Source: CAYJUM01 sp964478915 (GTDB lineage: Bacteria > Nitrospirota > Nitrospiria > Nitrospirales > Nitrospiraceae). Taken from it: a stretch of 15,565 nt of DNA. The stretch covers positions 1 to 15,565 of the forward strand of contig CAYZKG010000065.1 in NCBI GenBank assembly GCA_964478915.1, in the 5' to 3' direction. A model generated the notes under the pieces. That model worked only from the letters and a program-made list of their open reading frames with translations, did not search any database and was not told the DNA's origin. A program made the translations under genes and the position numbers. Shown piece by piece: positions 6,751 through 14,179 of this stretch (the stretch's first letter is position 1; the number at the start of each line of letters is the position of its first letter).

Positions 6751-7760
6751 TTATCGTCCTAAAACCTGATGCCACGGAGCGAGAGGTGGACCACATCCTG
6801 GAGCGGCTTCGAGAGCTGGGTTTGAAATCCCATATCTCGAAGGGCGAAGAGCGCACCATCATCGGCGTGATCGGCGATGATCGGATTCTCCAGAACCAGC
6901 CCCTGACCGTGTTCCCCGGCGTCGAGAGCGTGACGCCCATCCTGGCGCCCTGGAAATTGGTCAGCCGGGAGTTCAAAAAAGAAAATACCGTGATCGATGT
7001 GAACGGCGTTGAAGTGGGCGGCAAAAAGCTGACCATCATGGCGGGCCCTTGCGCCGTGGAGAAGCTGGAGCTGACCGTCGGCATCGCCCACGAGGTCAAG
7101 GCCGCGGGAGGCAGCATCCTGCGGGGCGGCGCCTACAAGCCCCGCACCTCCCCATACTCCTTCCAGGGGCTCGGCCGCGAGGGGCTGGATTTTCTCGTGG
7201 AGGCGAAGAAGCAGACGGGGCTGCCGGTAGTCAGCGAGATCCTGGATCCCCGCGACATCGAGCTGTTCTTGGAGAAGGCGGACATCATTCAGATCGGCGC
7301 CCGGAACATGCAAAACTTCGAGCTGCTCAAGGAGGTCGGAGCGTACGACAAGCCGGTCCTGCTCAAGCGGGGACTCTCGGCCGAGATCAAGGAGTTTCTG
7401 CTGTCGGCCGAATACATCATGTCCAGGGGCAACCGCAATGTCATTCTGTGCGAGCGCGGCATCCGGACATTTGAGACCCAGTACCGCAACACCCTCGATC
7501 TGGCGGCAGTCCCCACGCTCAAAGAACTGACGCACCTACCGGTGATCGTCGATCCCAGCCACGCCACCGGGAAATGGAATCTCGTCGCCCCCATGTCCAA
7601 AGCCGCCATCGCGGCCGGCGCGGACGGCCTGCTGATCGAAGTCCATTCCAATCCCGAGTGCGCCTTGTGTGACGGAGAGGAATCGATCAAGCCGACCAAG
7701 TTCAAGGAGCTGATGCGGGATTTAAAGCTGGTGGCGGAAGCGGTGGGACGACAACTCTAA
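6747..7760 (+). CDS. aroF: 3-deoxy-7-phosphoheptulonate (DAHP) synthase, AroF/AroG-beta type with N-terminal ferredoxin-like domain
   Basis: This 337-residue enzyme condenses phosphoenolpyruvate and erythrose 4-phosphate in the first step of the shikimate pathway. An N-terminal ferredoxin-like/ACT-type domain (about 1-70, beginning MIIVLKPDATEREV) precedes the TIM-barrel catalytic domain. The barrel contains AGPCAVE (99-105), RGGAYKPRTSPYSFQGLG (126-143), QIGARNMQN (182-190), KRGLSAEIKEFL (207-218) and DPSHATG (269-275). Cys102 and His272 fit the metal-binding positions of the family. The architecture matches the type I-beta enzymes of Thermotoga, whose N-terminal domain mediates feedback inhibition by tyrosine or phenylalanine. 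The effector here is not visible. It overlaps hisC by ATGA, so the two are translationally coupled. Confidence 0.96.
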   Translation: MIIVLKPDATEREVDHILERLRELGLKSHISKGEERTIIGVIGDDRILQNQPLTVFPGVESVTPILAPWKLVSREFKKENTVIDVNGVEVGGKKLTIMAGPCAVEKLELTVGIAHEVKAAGGSILRGGAYKPRTSPYSFQGLGREGLDFLVEAKKQTGLPVVSEILDPRDIELFLEKADIIQIGARNMQNFELLKEVGAYDKPVLLKRGLSAEIKEFLLSAEYIMSRGNRNVILCERGIRTFETQYRNTLDLAAVPTLKELTHLPVIVDPSHATGKWNLVAPMSKAAIAAGADGLLIEVHSNPECALCDGEESIKPTKFKELMRDLKLVAEAVGRQL

Positions 7761-7766
7761 TAAACC

Positions 7767-7831
7767 GTGAGGCGTAAGGCGTGAGGCGTCAGAGGGCAGA
7801 AAGCCATTACGCTTCACGAGTTACGCGTCAC
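7767..7831. repeat. Imperfect palindrome of GTRA-type heptamer repeats between aroF and tyrA
   Basis: The left arm (7767-7789) is three tandem heptamers of form GTRAGGC (GTGAGGC, GTAAGGC, GTGAGGC) plus GT. The right arm (7809-7831) read on the other strand is GTGACGC, GTAACTC, GTGAAGC plus GT, so the GTGA-GTAA-GTGA register is kept. The arms pair over 23 positions with 19 matches. The loop is 19 nt and contains a small nested GGC/GCC. There is no T-run, so it is not a typical intrinsic terminator. It fills nearly the whole gap and ends 10 bases before the tyrA GTG, which lacks a clear Shine-Dalgarno sequence. RNA folding could therefore affect tyrA translation or transcript stability. It looks like a dispersed palindromic repeat unit. 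Confidence 0.7.
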
Positions 7832-7841
7832 TGATTTAGTC

Positions 7842-8711
7842 GTGGCTGTTCACTTCAGACAGGTCGCGATCGTCGGTGTCGGCCTCATCGGCGGGTCGCT
7901 CGGCATGGTCCTCAAGCGGCAGGCTCTGGCCGACTCTGTGATCGGGATCGGTCGGCGGGTCGAAAACTTGAAAGCGGCGGCGGCGCTGGGGGCGATCGAT
8001 CGCTACGTGTCGGACAGCGCGGCTGCGATTCGCGGAGCCGATCTCGTGGTGCTGGCCACGCACGTGGACGCGTATGAGCGGCATTTGAAGGAATGGGGTG
8101 AGATCCTGGAGGCCGGCGCCATCGTGACCGACGTCGGCAGCGTGAAAGGCCCGCTGGTCGGACAGTGCGAAGCGCTCGTGCCACAGCGCGCCGCCTTCGT
8201 CGGCGCCCATCCGATCGCCGGCCGCGAGAAGACCGGGGTGGCGGCCGGATCGGTGGATTTATTTCAGGGCGCCCGCTGCATTCTCACGCCGACGCCGCGA
8301 ACCGATCCTCAGGCGCTTCAGACCGTTCGCGGGCTGTGGGAGGCGGCCGGTTCGACCGTCTCGCTGATGGACCCGTTCGCGCATGACTGGGTGCTCGGCG
8401 CGGTCAGCCATCTTCCCCACGTCGCGGCGTTTTCCTTGGTCAACGCCTTGAGCGAGGTCCAGGATCGCCTGACGGACGTCAATCTCCTGGGATTTTCCGG
8501 AGGGGGGCTGCGGGACACCACCCGCATCGCTGCCAGCTCCCCGGAAATGTGGCGCGATATCTTTGTGTGGAACCGCGAGAATCTCGTCAAGCTCATCGAG
8601 GCCTACGAGCGGCATCTCGCGCGGCTCAAGCAGTTGATCGCCGCCGGGGATGGTCCCGGCATCGAGAAAGAACTGGCCCGGGCCAAACAAGTCAGAGAGC
8701 AGCTGCGATAA
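7842..8711 (+). CDS. tyrA: Prephenate (or arogenate) dehydrogenase
   Basis: This 289-residue NAD(P)-dependent dehydrogenase oxidatively decarboxylates prephenate (or arogenate) toward tyrosine. It has the dinucleotide-binding loop GVGLIGGS (12-19), DVGSVKGPL (97-105), the catalytic-region motif GAHPIAGREKTG (121-132), SHLPH (189-193) and GGGLRDTTRIAASSPEMW (220-237). The length fits the two-domain core without a C-terminal ACT domain, so ACT-type tyrosine control is not expected. The GTG at 7842 is the only sensible start: it places the Rossmann motif about 12 residues in. No good Shine-Dalgarno sequence precedes it, and the heptamer palindrome ends just upstream. It belongs to the same operon as pheA and aroF. 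Confidence 0.95.
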   Translation: MAVHFRQVAIVGVGLIGGSLGMVLKRQALADSVIGIGRRVENLKAAAALGAIDRYVSDSAAAIRGADLVVLATHVDAYERHLKEWGEILEAGAIVTDVGSVKGPLVGQCEALVPQRAAFVGAHPIAGREKTGVAAGSVDLFQGARCILTPTPRTDPQALQTVRGLWEAAGSTVSLMDPFAHDWVLGAVSHLPHVAAFSLVNALSEVQDRLTDVNLLGFSGGGLRDTTRIAASSPEMWRDIFVWNRENLVKLIEAYERHLARLKQLIAAGDGPGIEKELARAKQVREQLR

Positions 8712-8735
8712 AGGTATGAGTTTTACTGAAACGAC

Positions 8736-10736
8736 ATGGCATCGCTGACGATCAAGCCAGGCAGACCGCTCGAGGGGACTCTTTCCATCCCCGGTGATAA
8801 GTCCGTCACCCATCGGGCCATCATCCTCAGCGCATTGGCCGAAGGGGAGAGCACGCTCACCGGCTATTGCCGAGGTGAGGACTGCCTGAACACGATGCGG
8901 GCGTTCCGCGCCATGGGGATCGCCATTGAAGAGACACCCCGCCAGCTACGGATCGCCGGCAAGGGCCTATGGGGCCTGACGGAACCGGAGCGGCCGATCG
9001 ATTGCGGAAATTCCGGTACCGGTCTGCGCCTGCTGGCCGGCCTGCTGGCCGGACAGGAGTTTTTCACAGTGTTGACCGGAGACGAATCGTTGCGGCGCCG
9101 GCCGATGGGGCGGATCGTCAATCCCCTTCGGGAGATGGGCGCCTGGATCGCCGGCCGGAAGGGCGGGGAGCTCGCGCCGCTGGCCATCACCGGTCGCCGC
9201 CTCCGCGGGATCTCCTATGCCTCGCCGGTGGCCAGCGCCCAGGTGAAGTCGTCCCTGCTGCTGGCCGGATTGTACGCAGACGGGGAGACTCGCATCAGCG
9301 AGCCGCAGCGCTCCCGGGACCATACCGAGCGGCTGTTCCGCCATTTCGGGATTCCGATCCGCGAAGAGGGAACCGCGGTGCTTGTCCCGGGCCGCTCCGC
9401 GATGGGATGGGCGGCGGTGCCGGAGCTTTCGGTGCCCGGCGATCTCTCCGCGGCAGCCTTCTTCATCGTGGCGGCCTCGATCGTCCCTGGCTCCGAGCTG
9501 ACGATTCAGGGAGTCGGCGTCAACCCGACCCGGGCCGGAATCTTGGAGATCCTCACCGAGATGGGAGCGGACATTGCGGTCATCAACCGCCGGGAAGTGG
9601 CCGGGGAGCCTGTCGCGGATCTGCAGGTGCGGGCCGCCCGGCTCCACGGGGTCCGCCTCGGGGCGGAGCGGATTCCGCAAACCATCGATGAGTTTCCCAT
9701 CCTCTGCGTCGCCGGCGCGGTTGCTGAAGGAGAGACGGTCATCACCGGCGCCACAGAGCTTCGCGTGAAGGAGAGCGACCGCATCGCGAGCATAGCGGCG
9801 GAACTCAAGAAACTCGGGGTCCCGGTGACCGAGACGCCGGACGGGCTGATCATTCGGGGCCGGGCCGGGGCCCCGCTCAAGGGCGCTCTCTGCACGAGCT
9901 ACGGCGATCATCGGGTGGCCATGTCGCTCGCGGTCGCCGGCCTGGTGGCGGATGGGCCGATCCAGATCGAGGACACCGACTGCATCGACACCTCCTTTCC
10001 GGGATTCGCCTCCCTGCTCGCGCAACTCCTGCCGGAACCCGGAATGGGTCCGCGGGCGAATCCCGGCCTTGCCCCTCAGGGCGTGATCGCGATCGACGGA
10101 CCGGCAGGGGCCGGCAAGAGCACCGTCGCCAAGCTCCTGGCCTCACGGCTGGGCTACCGATATCTGGACAGCGGAGCCTTGTACCGCGCGGTCGCCTGGA
10201 AAGTGCTCACGGCTGGCGTGGCTCCCAACGACGAACCGGCGATCGGCCGCCTGCTGGCCGGCACCCGGCTGTCCCTGGAGGTGAGCCCCACCGATGCCCG
10301 GATCCTGGTGGATGGTCGGGACGTGAGCCACGACATCCGATCGCCCGAGATCAGTCGCGCGGCGTCCACCGTGTCGGCGCTCTCTGCCGTCCGCGAGTGG
10401 TTGATCCCCATTCAGCGGCAGATGGCCCAGGCCGGCGGAGTGGTGGCCGAGGGGCGGGACATGGGCACGCGGATCTTCCCGCACGCCGACTGGAAGTTTT
10501 TTTTGCAGGCTGATTTGGAGGTACGAGCCAAGCGGCGACAGGCCGAGTTTGCCAAGGCCGGCCATACGGTGACGTTTGAGGACACGCTCAGGGAGCTGAG
10601 CCAGCGCGACAGCCAGGATCGGTCGCGGAATCTCGCCCCGCTGGTGCCCGCGACGGATGCCAGGGTGGTCGACACGTCGGGTTTGAGTGTCGATCAAGTG
10701 CTCGAGCGTCTGCTTGCGGAGATGCAGCTTGCGTAG
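8736..10736 (+). CDS. aroA-cmk: AroA-Cmk fusion: EPSP synthase / cytidylate kinase
   Basis: This 666-residue polypeptide joins two complete enzymes. Residues 1 to about 432 are EPSP synthase, which transfers enolpyruvate from PEP to shikimate 3-phosphate. Motifs are GDKS (20-23), GNSGT (91-95), RRPMGRI (121-127), SAQVK (167-171), RDHTE (194-198), NPTR (263-266), ELRVKESDR (341-349) and YGDHRVAM (389-396). GDKx, SAQxK, RxHxE and NxTR are the motifs used to define class II EPSP synthases. A Gly/Pro-rich linker (about 433-448) leads to cytidylate kinase (449-666), which phosphorylates CMP and dCMP. It has P-loop GPAGAGKST (455-463), YLDSGALYRAVAWK (476-489), AEGRDMGTRIFP (571-582) and RDSQDRSR (624-631). 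The reading frame is uninterrupted, so this is a true fusion. The adjacent order aroA-cmk is known as separate genes in other bacteria, for example E. coli. PlsC starts 3 bases later. Confidence 0.96.
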   Translation: MASLTIKPGRPLEGTLSIPGDKSVTHRAIILSALAEGESTLTGYCRGEDCLNTMRAFRAMGIAIEETPRQLRIAGKGLWGLTEPERPIDCGNSGTGLRLLAGLLAGQEFFTVLTGDESLRRRPMGRIVNPLREMGAWIAGRKGGELAPLAITGRRLRGISYASPVASAQVKSSLLLAGLYADGETRISEPQRSRDHTERLFRHFGIPIREEGTAVLVPGRSAMGWAAVPELSVPGDLSAAAFFIVAASIVPGSELTIQGVGVNPTRAGILEILTEMGADIAVINRREVAGEPVADLQVRAARLHGVRLGAERIPQTIDEFPILCVAGAVAEGETVITGATELRVKESDRIASIAAELKKLGVPVTETPDGLIIRGRAGAPLKGALCTSYGDHRVAMSLAVAGLVADGPIQIEDTDCIDTSFPGFASLLAQLLPEPGMGPRANPGLAPQGVIAIDGPAGAGKSTVAKLLASRLGYRYLDSGALYRAVAWKVLTAGVAPNDEPAIGRLLAGTRLSLEVSPTDARILVDGRDVSHDIRSPEISRAASTVSALSAVREWLIPIQRQMAQAGGVVAEGRDMGTRIFPHADWKFFLQADLEVRAKRRQAEFAKAGHTVTFEDTLRELSQRDSQDRSRNLAPLVPATDARVVDTSGLSVDQVLERLLAEMQLA

Positions 10737-10739
10737 CCC

Positions 10740-11375
10740 ATGGCCTACGCGCTGCTCTGGATCCTGGTCAATGTGGTCGCCCGGGTGTGCTTCCGGTACC
10801 GGACGGTGGGGGCCGAGCACGTGCCGCGGCAGGGCGGCGTGCTGTTGGCCGCCAACCATGAAAGTTATCTGGATATTCCGTTGCTGGGGTGTGGCGTCCG
10901 CCGCCGCCTGCGTTTCCTGGGGCGGCGGTCGCTGTTCCCCAACCCGATCATCGGCTGGATCTGCCGGCATCTCGGCTGGATCCCGATCCGGCAGGACCGG
11001 CTGGACCGGGAAGGGTTCAGCGAAGCGATCCAGCTGATCAAGGCCGGCAAGGCGGTGGTGATCTACCCCGAGGGAGCCCGGAGCCGGGACGGCTGCCTGC
11101 AGCCGGCCAAGCCCGGCGTGGGAGTGATCGTGGCGAAGACAGGCTGTCCCGTGGTGCCGGTGCACATCGAAGGGACATTCGAGGCGTTACCTCCGGATGC
11201 CCGCTTCATCCGATGCCGTCCGGTCACCGTGACGTTCGGGGAGCCGATGGACCTTACGGAGGATCTGAAGAAACTGGACGGGAAGACCGCCTATCAGCAC
11301 GTCGCGTCGGCCGTCATGGCGCGCATCGCGGAGCTGGCCGGAAACTCAGCGGCCCGATTCGCCCCGCAACGCTGA
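10740..11375 (+). CDS. plsC: 1-acyl-sn-glycerol-3-phosphate acyltransferase (PlsC family)
   Basis: This 211-residue LPLAT-superfamily enzyme acylates lysophosphatidic acid to phosphatidic acid at the inner membrane. It has an N-terminal hydrophobic segment (about 3-18), the catalytic HX4D motif NHESYLD (His40, Asp45), block II around GRRSLFPNPIIGW (61-73), the substrate-binding YPEGARSRDG (109-118, the EGTR-type block with Ala in place of Thr) and VPVHIEGTFEALPP (139-152). The last two are standard family blocks. It starts 3 bases after the fused aroA-cmk gene and precedes rpsA by 63 bases. Substrate specificity cannot be read from the sequence; another lysophospholipid acyltransferase role is possible. 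Confidence 0.92.
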   Translation: MAYALLWILVNVVARVCFRYRTVGAEHVPRQGGVLLAANHESYLDIPLLGCGVRRRLRFLGRRSLFPNPIIGWICRHLGWIPIRQDRLDREGFSEAIQLIKAGKAVVIYPEGARSRDGCLQPAKPGVGVIVAKTGCPVVPVHIEGTFEALPPDARFIRCRPVTVTFGEPMDLTEDLKKLDGKTAYQHVASAVMARIAELAGNSAARFAPQR

Positions 11376-11387
11376 GCGGGATCGAAC

Positions 11388-11428
11388 GGTTGTGTCTCAA
11401 CCTTCAGCACCCATGGGATTCGGAGGAG
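11388..11428 (+). promoter_or_regulatory. rpsA leader: small hairpin and strong Shine-Dalgarno sequence
   Basis: GGTTG (11388-11392) and CAACC (11398-11402) form a 5-bp stem with a 5-nt loop. About 20 nt further on is GGAGGAG (11422-11428), a strong ribosome binding site 10 nt before the rpsA ATG. Ribosomal protein S1 represses its own mRNA through leader hairpins in E. coli. A similar role here is only a possibility, given the short stem. Confidence 0.4.
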
Positions 11429-11438
11429 TAGGACACGC

Positions 11439-13163
11439 ATGAATATGGATCCGAAGCAGACCGAAGAGCAGTTGGACCGGGGGGCGATGGCCGCCCTGTA
11501 CGACGAGACCTTTCGCAATTTCGAAGAGGGGACGATCATCGAGGGTCGCGTCGTGGCCATCAACAAGGACAAGGTCATCGTCGACATCGGGTACAAGTCC
11601 GAAGGGATCATCCCGGCGGATCAATTTGTGAGCGAGCAACTGCAGGCGCTCAAGGTCAATGACCGCATTCAGGTCTATATCGAGGAACGGGAAGATGCCG
11701 AGGGCAACCTGATCCTGTCCAAGGAAAAAGCGGACAAGATGAAGGTCTGGGATGAGCTGGAAAGGGCCTACAAGGAAGATCGCGTCGTGGAAGGGCGCAT
11801 CCTGTCCCGGATCAAGGGCGGCATGATGGTGGACATCGGCGTCAAAGCGTTCCTCCCCGGCTCCCAGATCGACCTGCACCCGGTCCGGGACCTCGACTCG
11901 CTGGTCGGGAAGACTTTCCCGGTGAAGATCATCAAGATCAATCACCGGCGCGGGAACATCGTGGTGTCGCGGCGGCTGCTGCTCGAAGAGTCGCGGGACA
12001 AGAAGCGCCAGACCACCCTCTCCAGTTTGAAAGAAGGGCAGTTGATCCATGGCACAGTGAAAAACATCACCGAATACGGCGCGTTCATCGATCTCGGCGG
12101 GATCGACGGCCTGCTCCACATCACCGACATGTCGTGGGGCCGAGTGAATCATCCCTCGGAGATGTTCGCGGTCGGGGACAAAGTCGAGGTGATCGTCCTC
12201 AAGTACGACCGCGAGACGGGACGCATCTCCCTGGGCTTGAAGCAAAAATCCCCCGATCCCTGGACGAACGTGGCGTCCAAGTACACCGTCGGCTCGCGGG
12301 TGCGCGGGCGAGTAGTGAGTCTGACCGACTACGGCGCGTTCGTGGAGCTGGAGCCCGGCGTGGAAGGGCTCGTGCATGTCTCCGAGATGTCCTGGACCCA
12401 CGAGGTCCGACATCCCTCACGCCTGGTGTCGGTGGGAGACCAGGTGGAAGCGGCCGTGCTGAACGTGGATCCCAACAGCCGCAAGATCTCCCTCGGCATG
12501 AAGCAGACCGCGCCGAATCCCTGGGATATCGTCGAGACCAAGTACCCGATCGGCACCCGGATCGATGGGAAAGTCAAGAGCCTGACCGACTTCGGCGCGT
12601 TCGTCGGCCTGGACGAAGGCATTGACGGCCTGATCCACATCTCGGACATGTCATGGACGAGACACATCAAGCATCCGTCCGAGCTGTTCAAGAAGGGGCA
12701 GAAAGTGGAAGCCGTCGTTCTGAAGATCGACAAGGAGAAGGAGCGGCTGTCGCTGGGGTACAAACAACTGACGCGCGATCCGTGGGAAGAGGAGATCCCG
12801 CAGCAGTACAAAGTCGGAGCCACGGCGGCCGGCAAGATCGCCAAGATCGCGGACTTCGGGATCTTCATCGAGCTGCCCGGCGGGGTCGAGGGTCTGATCC
12901 ACATCAGCGAGATTCCATTGGAGCCCCAGACTCGGCTCGAAGACACGTTCAAGCTCCAGGATGAGGTCACCGCCAAGATCATCAAGGTGGATCGGGACGA
13001 GCGAAAGATCGCGTTGAGCCTCCGGGAGTACCAGCGGGACTCTGACCTCAGGCAGCTCGAGGAATACCAGTCTGCCCAAGGAGCCGCGGACCAGAGCTTG
13101 GGCCGCTCGGCGAAGAAGACGAAGAAGCGTCAGGAAGGCCAGCCGGGGGTGGATGAGAGCTGA
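11439..13163 (+). CDS. rpsA: 30S ribosomal protein S1, six S1 domains
   Basis: This 574-residue protein binds mRNA on the 30S subunit and helps unfold and load transcripts at initiation. Six OB-fold S1 domains can be counted at about residues 30-98, 113-180, 198-268, 285-355, 372-442 and 458-528. Domains 3-5 are the most alike, sharing TDYGAFVELxxGVEGLxHxSEMSW-type cores and [IL]SLG[LMY]KQ ends. Domains 1 and 2 are divergent, as expected for the ribosome-binding part. The tail (about 540-574) is charged and Lys-rich. This full six-domain form is typical of Gram-negative-type S1. The ATG at 11439 has a strong GGAGGAG ribosome binding site; a second in-frame ATG two codons later is less likely. 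It lies downstream of cmk, as in the widely conserved cmk-rpsA pairing. Confidence 0.97.
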   Translation: MNMDPKQTEEQLDRGAMAALYDETFRNFEEGTIIEGRVVAINKDKVIVDIGYKSEGIIPADQFVSEQLQALKVNDRIQVYIEEREDAEGNLILSKEKADKMKVWDELERAYKEDRVVEGRILSRIKGGMMVDIGVKAFLPGSQIDLHPVRDLDSLVGKTFPVKIIKINHRRGNIVVSRRLLLEESRDKKRQTTLSSLKEGQLIHGTVKNITEYGAFIDLGGIDGLLHITDMSWGRVNHPSEMFAVGDKVEVIVLKYDRETGRISLGLKQKSPDPWTNVASKYTVGSRVRGRVVSLTDYGAFVELEPGVEGLVHVSEMSWTHEVRHPSRLVSVGDQVEAAVLNVDPNSRKISLGMKQTAPNPWDIVETKYPIGTRIDGKVKSLTDFGAFVGLDEGIDGLIHISDMSWTRHIKHPSELFKKGQKVEAVVLKIDKEKERLSLGYKQLTRDPWEEEIPQQYKVGATAAGKIAKIADFGIFIELPGGVEGLIHISEIPLEPQTRLEDTFKLQDEVTAKIIKVDRDERKIALSLREYQRDSDLRQLEEYQSAQGAADQSLGRSAKKTKKRQEGQPGVDES

Positions 13164-13171
13164 CCATCGGA

Positions 13172-13193
13172 TGTGACGCGAGGTGTGACGCGA
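13172..13193 (+). repeat. Tandem 10-bp direct repeat at the sppA start
   Basis: TGTGACGCGA occurs at 13172-13181 and again at 13184-13193, a 12-bp period, with the second copy running into the sppA ATG. The repeat creates the GAGGTG ribosome-binding-like sequence (13180-13185). It may be a small local duplication or an operator-like site. Confidence 0.5.
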
Positions 13194-14089
13194 TGACGGA
13201 CGAGACCCCCCGCCAGCCTGCTCGCCGCCGGACGTGGCGGCTCATTCTCGGCATCCTCCTCATCGGACTGCTTTTGACGATCCTGGCGAACGTCATCCTT
13301 CCCGAATTGGAGCTGTACGGTGAGGACCGGATCGCCTTGATCCGGGTGGAAGGCGTCATCCTGGACGCACAGTCGACGGTCGGCGATCTCAAGAAATACG
13401 GCGAAAGCCCTTCCGTCAAAGCAATCGTCGTCCGGATCGACAGCCCCGGCGGAGGCGTCGTGCCCTCCCAGGAGATTCACGATGCGATCAAGCGTCTGCG
13501 AAGCAAGACGAACAAGGCGATCATCGCCTCGATGGGAACGGTGGCGGCCTCGGGCGGCTACTACATCGCCGTGGCCACGGACCGGATCATTGCCAACCCC
13601 GGCACGCTGACCGGCAGCATCGGGGTCATCATGGAGCTGGCCAACCTGGAAGGGTTGCTGAAGAAGATCGGCGTGCAGAGCGTGGTGGTCAAGAGCGGTC
13701 GGTACAAGGACATCGGGTCGCCGTTCCGCCAGATGAGCCCCCAAGATCGCCGGATCCTTCAATCGGTGATGGACGACGTGCATCGCCAGTTCATCGAGGC
13801 GGTGGCGGAGGGACGGTCGCTGGAAGTCGAGGCGGTGCGGCTGCTGGCGGACGGCCGGGTGTTTACCGGCCGTCAAGCCAAGGAAATCAACTTGGTGGAC
13901 GAACTGGGAGACCTTCAGGATGCCATTCGATTTGCGGCCGATCTGGCCGGCATCGAAGGAGAGCCCCGCGTGGTGGAACCCCGGAAGCGGTTCTCGATTC
14001 GCGACCTCCTGGGGAGCCGTGTGCTGGGGACCCTGCCCCGGCTGGATCTCCAGACCGGCGTCAGCTTGAAGTACTTGATGGCGTTTTGA
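13193..14089 (+). CDS. sppA: Signal peptide peptidase SppA (S49 family, short form)
   Basis: This 298-residue membrane-anchored serine protease degrades cleaved signal peptides. A basic N-terminus (RRR at 11-13) precedes one membrane segment (about 15-37), with the catalytic domain outside. The Ser/Lys dyad is visible: Ser120 in GTVAASGGYYIA and Lys172 in GRYKDIGSPFR. Their 52-residue separation equals the Ser147-Lys199 spacing known for the Bacillus SppA. RIDSPGGG (81-88) and NPGTLTGSIGV (135-145) are further family blocks. The length fits the single-domain (half-size) form that assembles as an oligomer, not the duplicated E. coli form. The ATG at 13193 lies 29 bases after rpsA, with GAGGTG upstream inside a small direct repeat. 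Confidence 0.95.
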   Translation: MTDETPRQPARRRTWRLILGILLIGLLLTILANVILPELELYGEDRIALIRVEGVILDAQSTVGDLKKYGESPSVKAIVVRIDSPGGGVVPSQEIHDAIKRLRSKTNKAIIASMGTVAASGGYYIAVATDRIIANPGTLTGSIGVIMELANLEGLLKKIGVQSVVVKSGRYKDIGSPFRQMSPQDRRILQSVMDDVHRQFIEAVAEGRSLEVEAVRLLADGRVFTGRQAKEINLVDELGDLQDAIRFAADLAGIEGEPRVVEPRKRFSIRDLLGSRVLGTLPRLDLQTGVSLKYLMAF

Positions 14090-14165
14090 GGGAAGCGTCG
14101 AGGCCTCAGCGTTCAGCTCGGCAAGGGGTGGTGCGTTGCTCGCTGCTCACTGGGCGGTGCAGCCT

Positions 14166-14173
14166 TAAGGAGG
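14166..14173 (+). promoter_or_regulatory. Consensus Shine-Dalgarno site of the IHF/HU gene
   Basis: TAAGGAGG is fully complementary to the 16S rRNA 3' end and lies 6 nt before the ATG at 14180. It is the best ribosome binding site in the window and fixes the start. The 90-base gap before the gene (14090-14179) shows no clear promoter; a weak GCTGC/GCAGC pairing is present just upstream. Confidence 0.8.
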
Positions 14174-14179
14174 ACGAGG

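Noticed and set aside
7767..7831. The heptamer palindrome as an intrinsic terminator or CRISPR-like array
   Set aside because: No T-run follows the stem, so termination is unlikely. The repeat units are 7 bases with no spacers, so it is not a CRISPR.
8967..11165. Long minus-strand open frames (352 and 340 codons) opposite aroA-cmk and plsC
   Set aside because: Both mirror confidently identified genes and their translations are rich in Arg, Gly, Pro and His without family motifs, which is typical of antisense shadows.
11397..12413. Minus-strand open frame of 338 codons opposite rpsA
   Set aside because: It is antisense to a six-domain S1 gene and the repeats in it come from the S1 repeats. 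No start signal or conserved motif was seen.
12040..12760. Near-repeats within rpsA as possible mobile or recombination repeats
   Set aside because: The similarity follows the in-frame S1 domain repeats and is explained by the protein's domain architecture.
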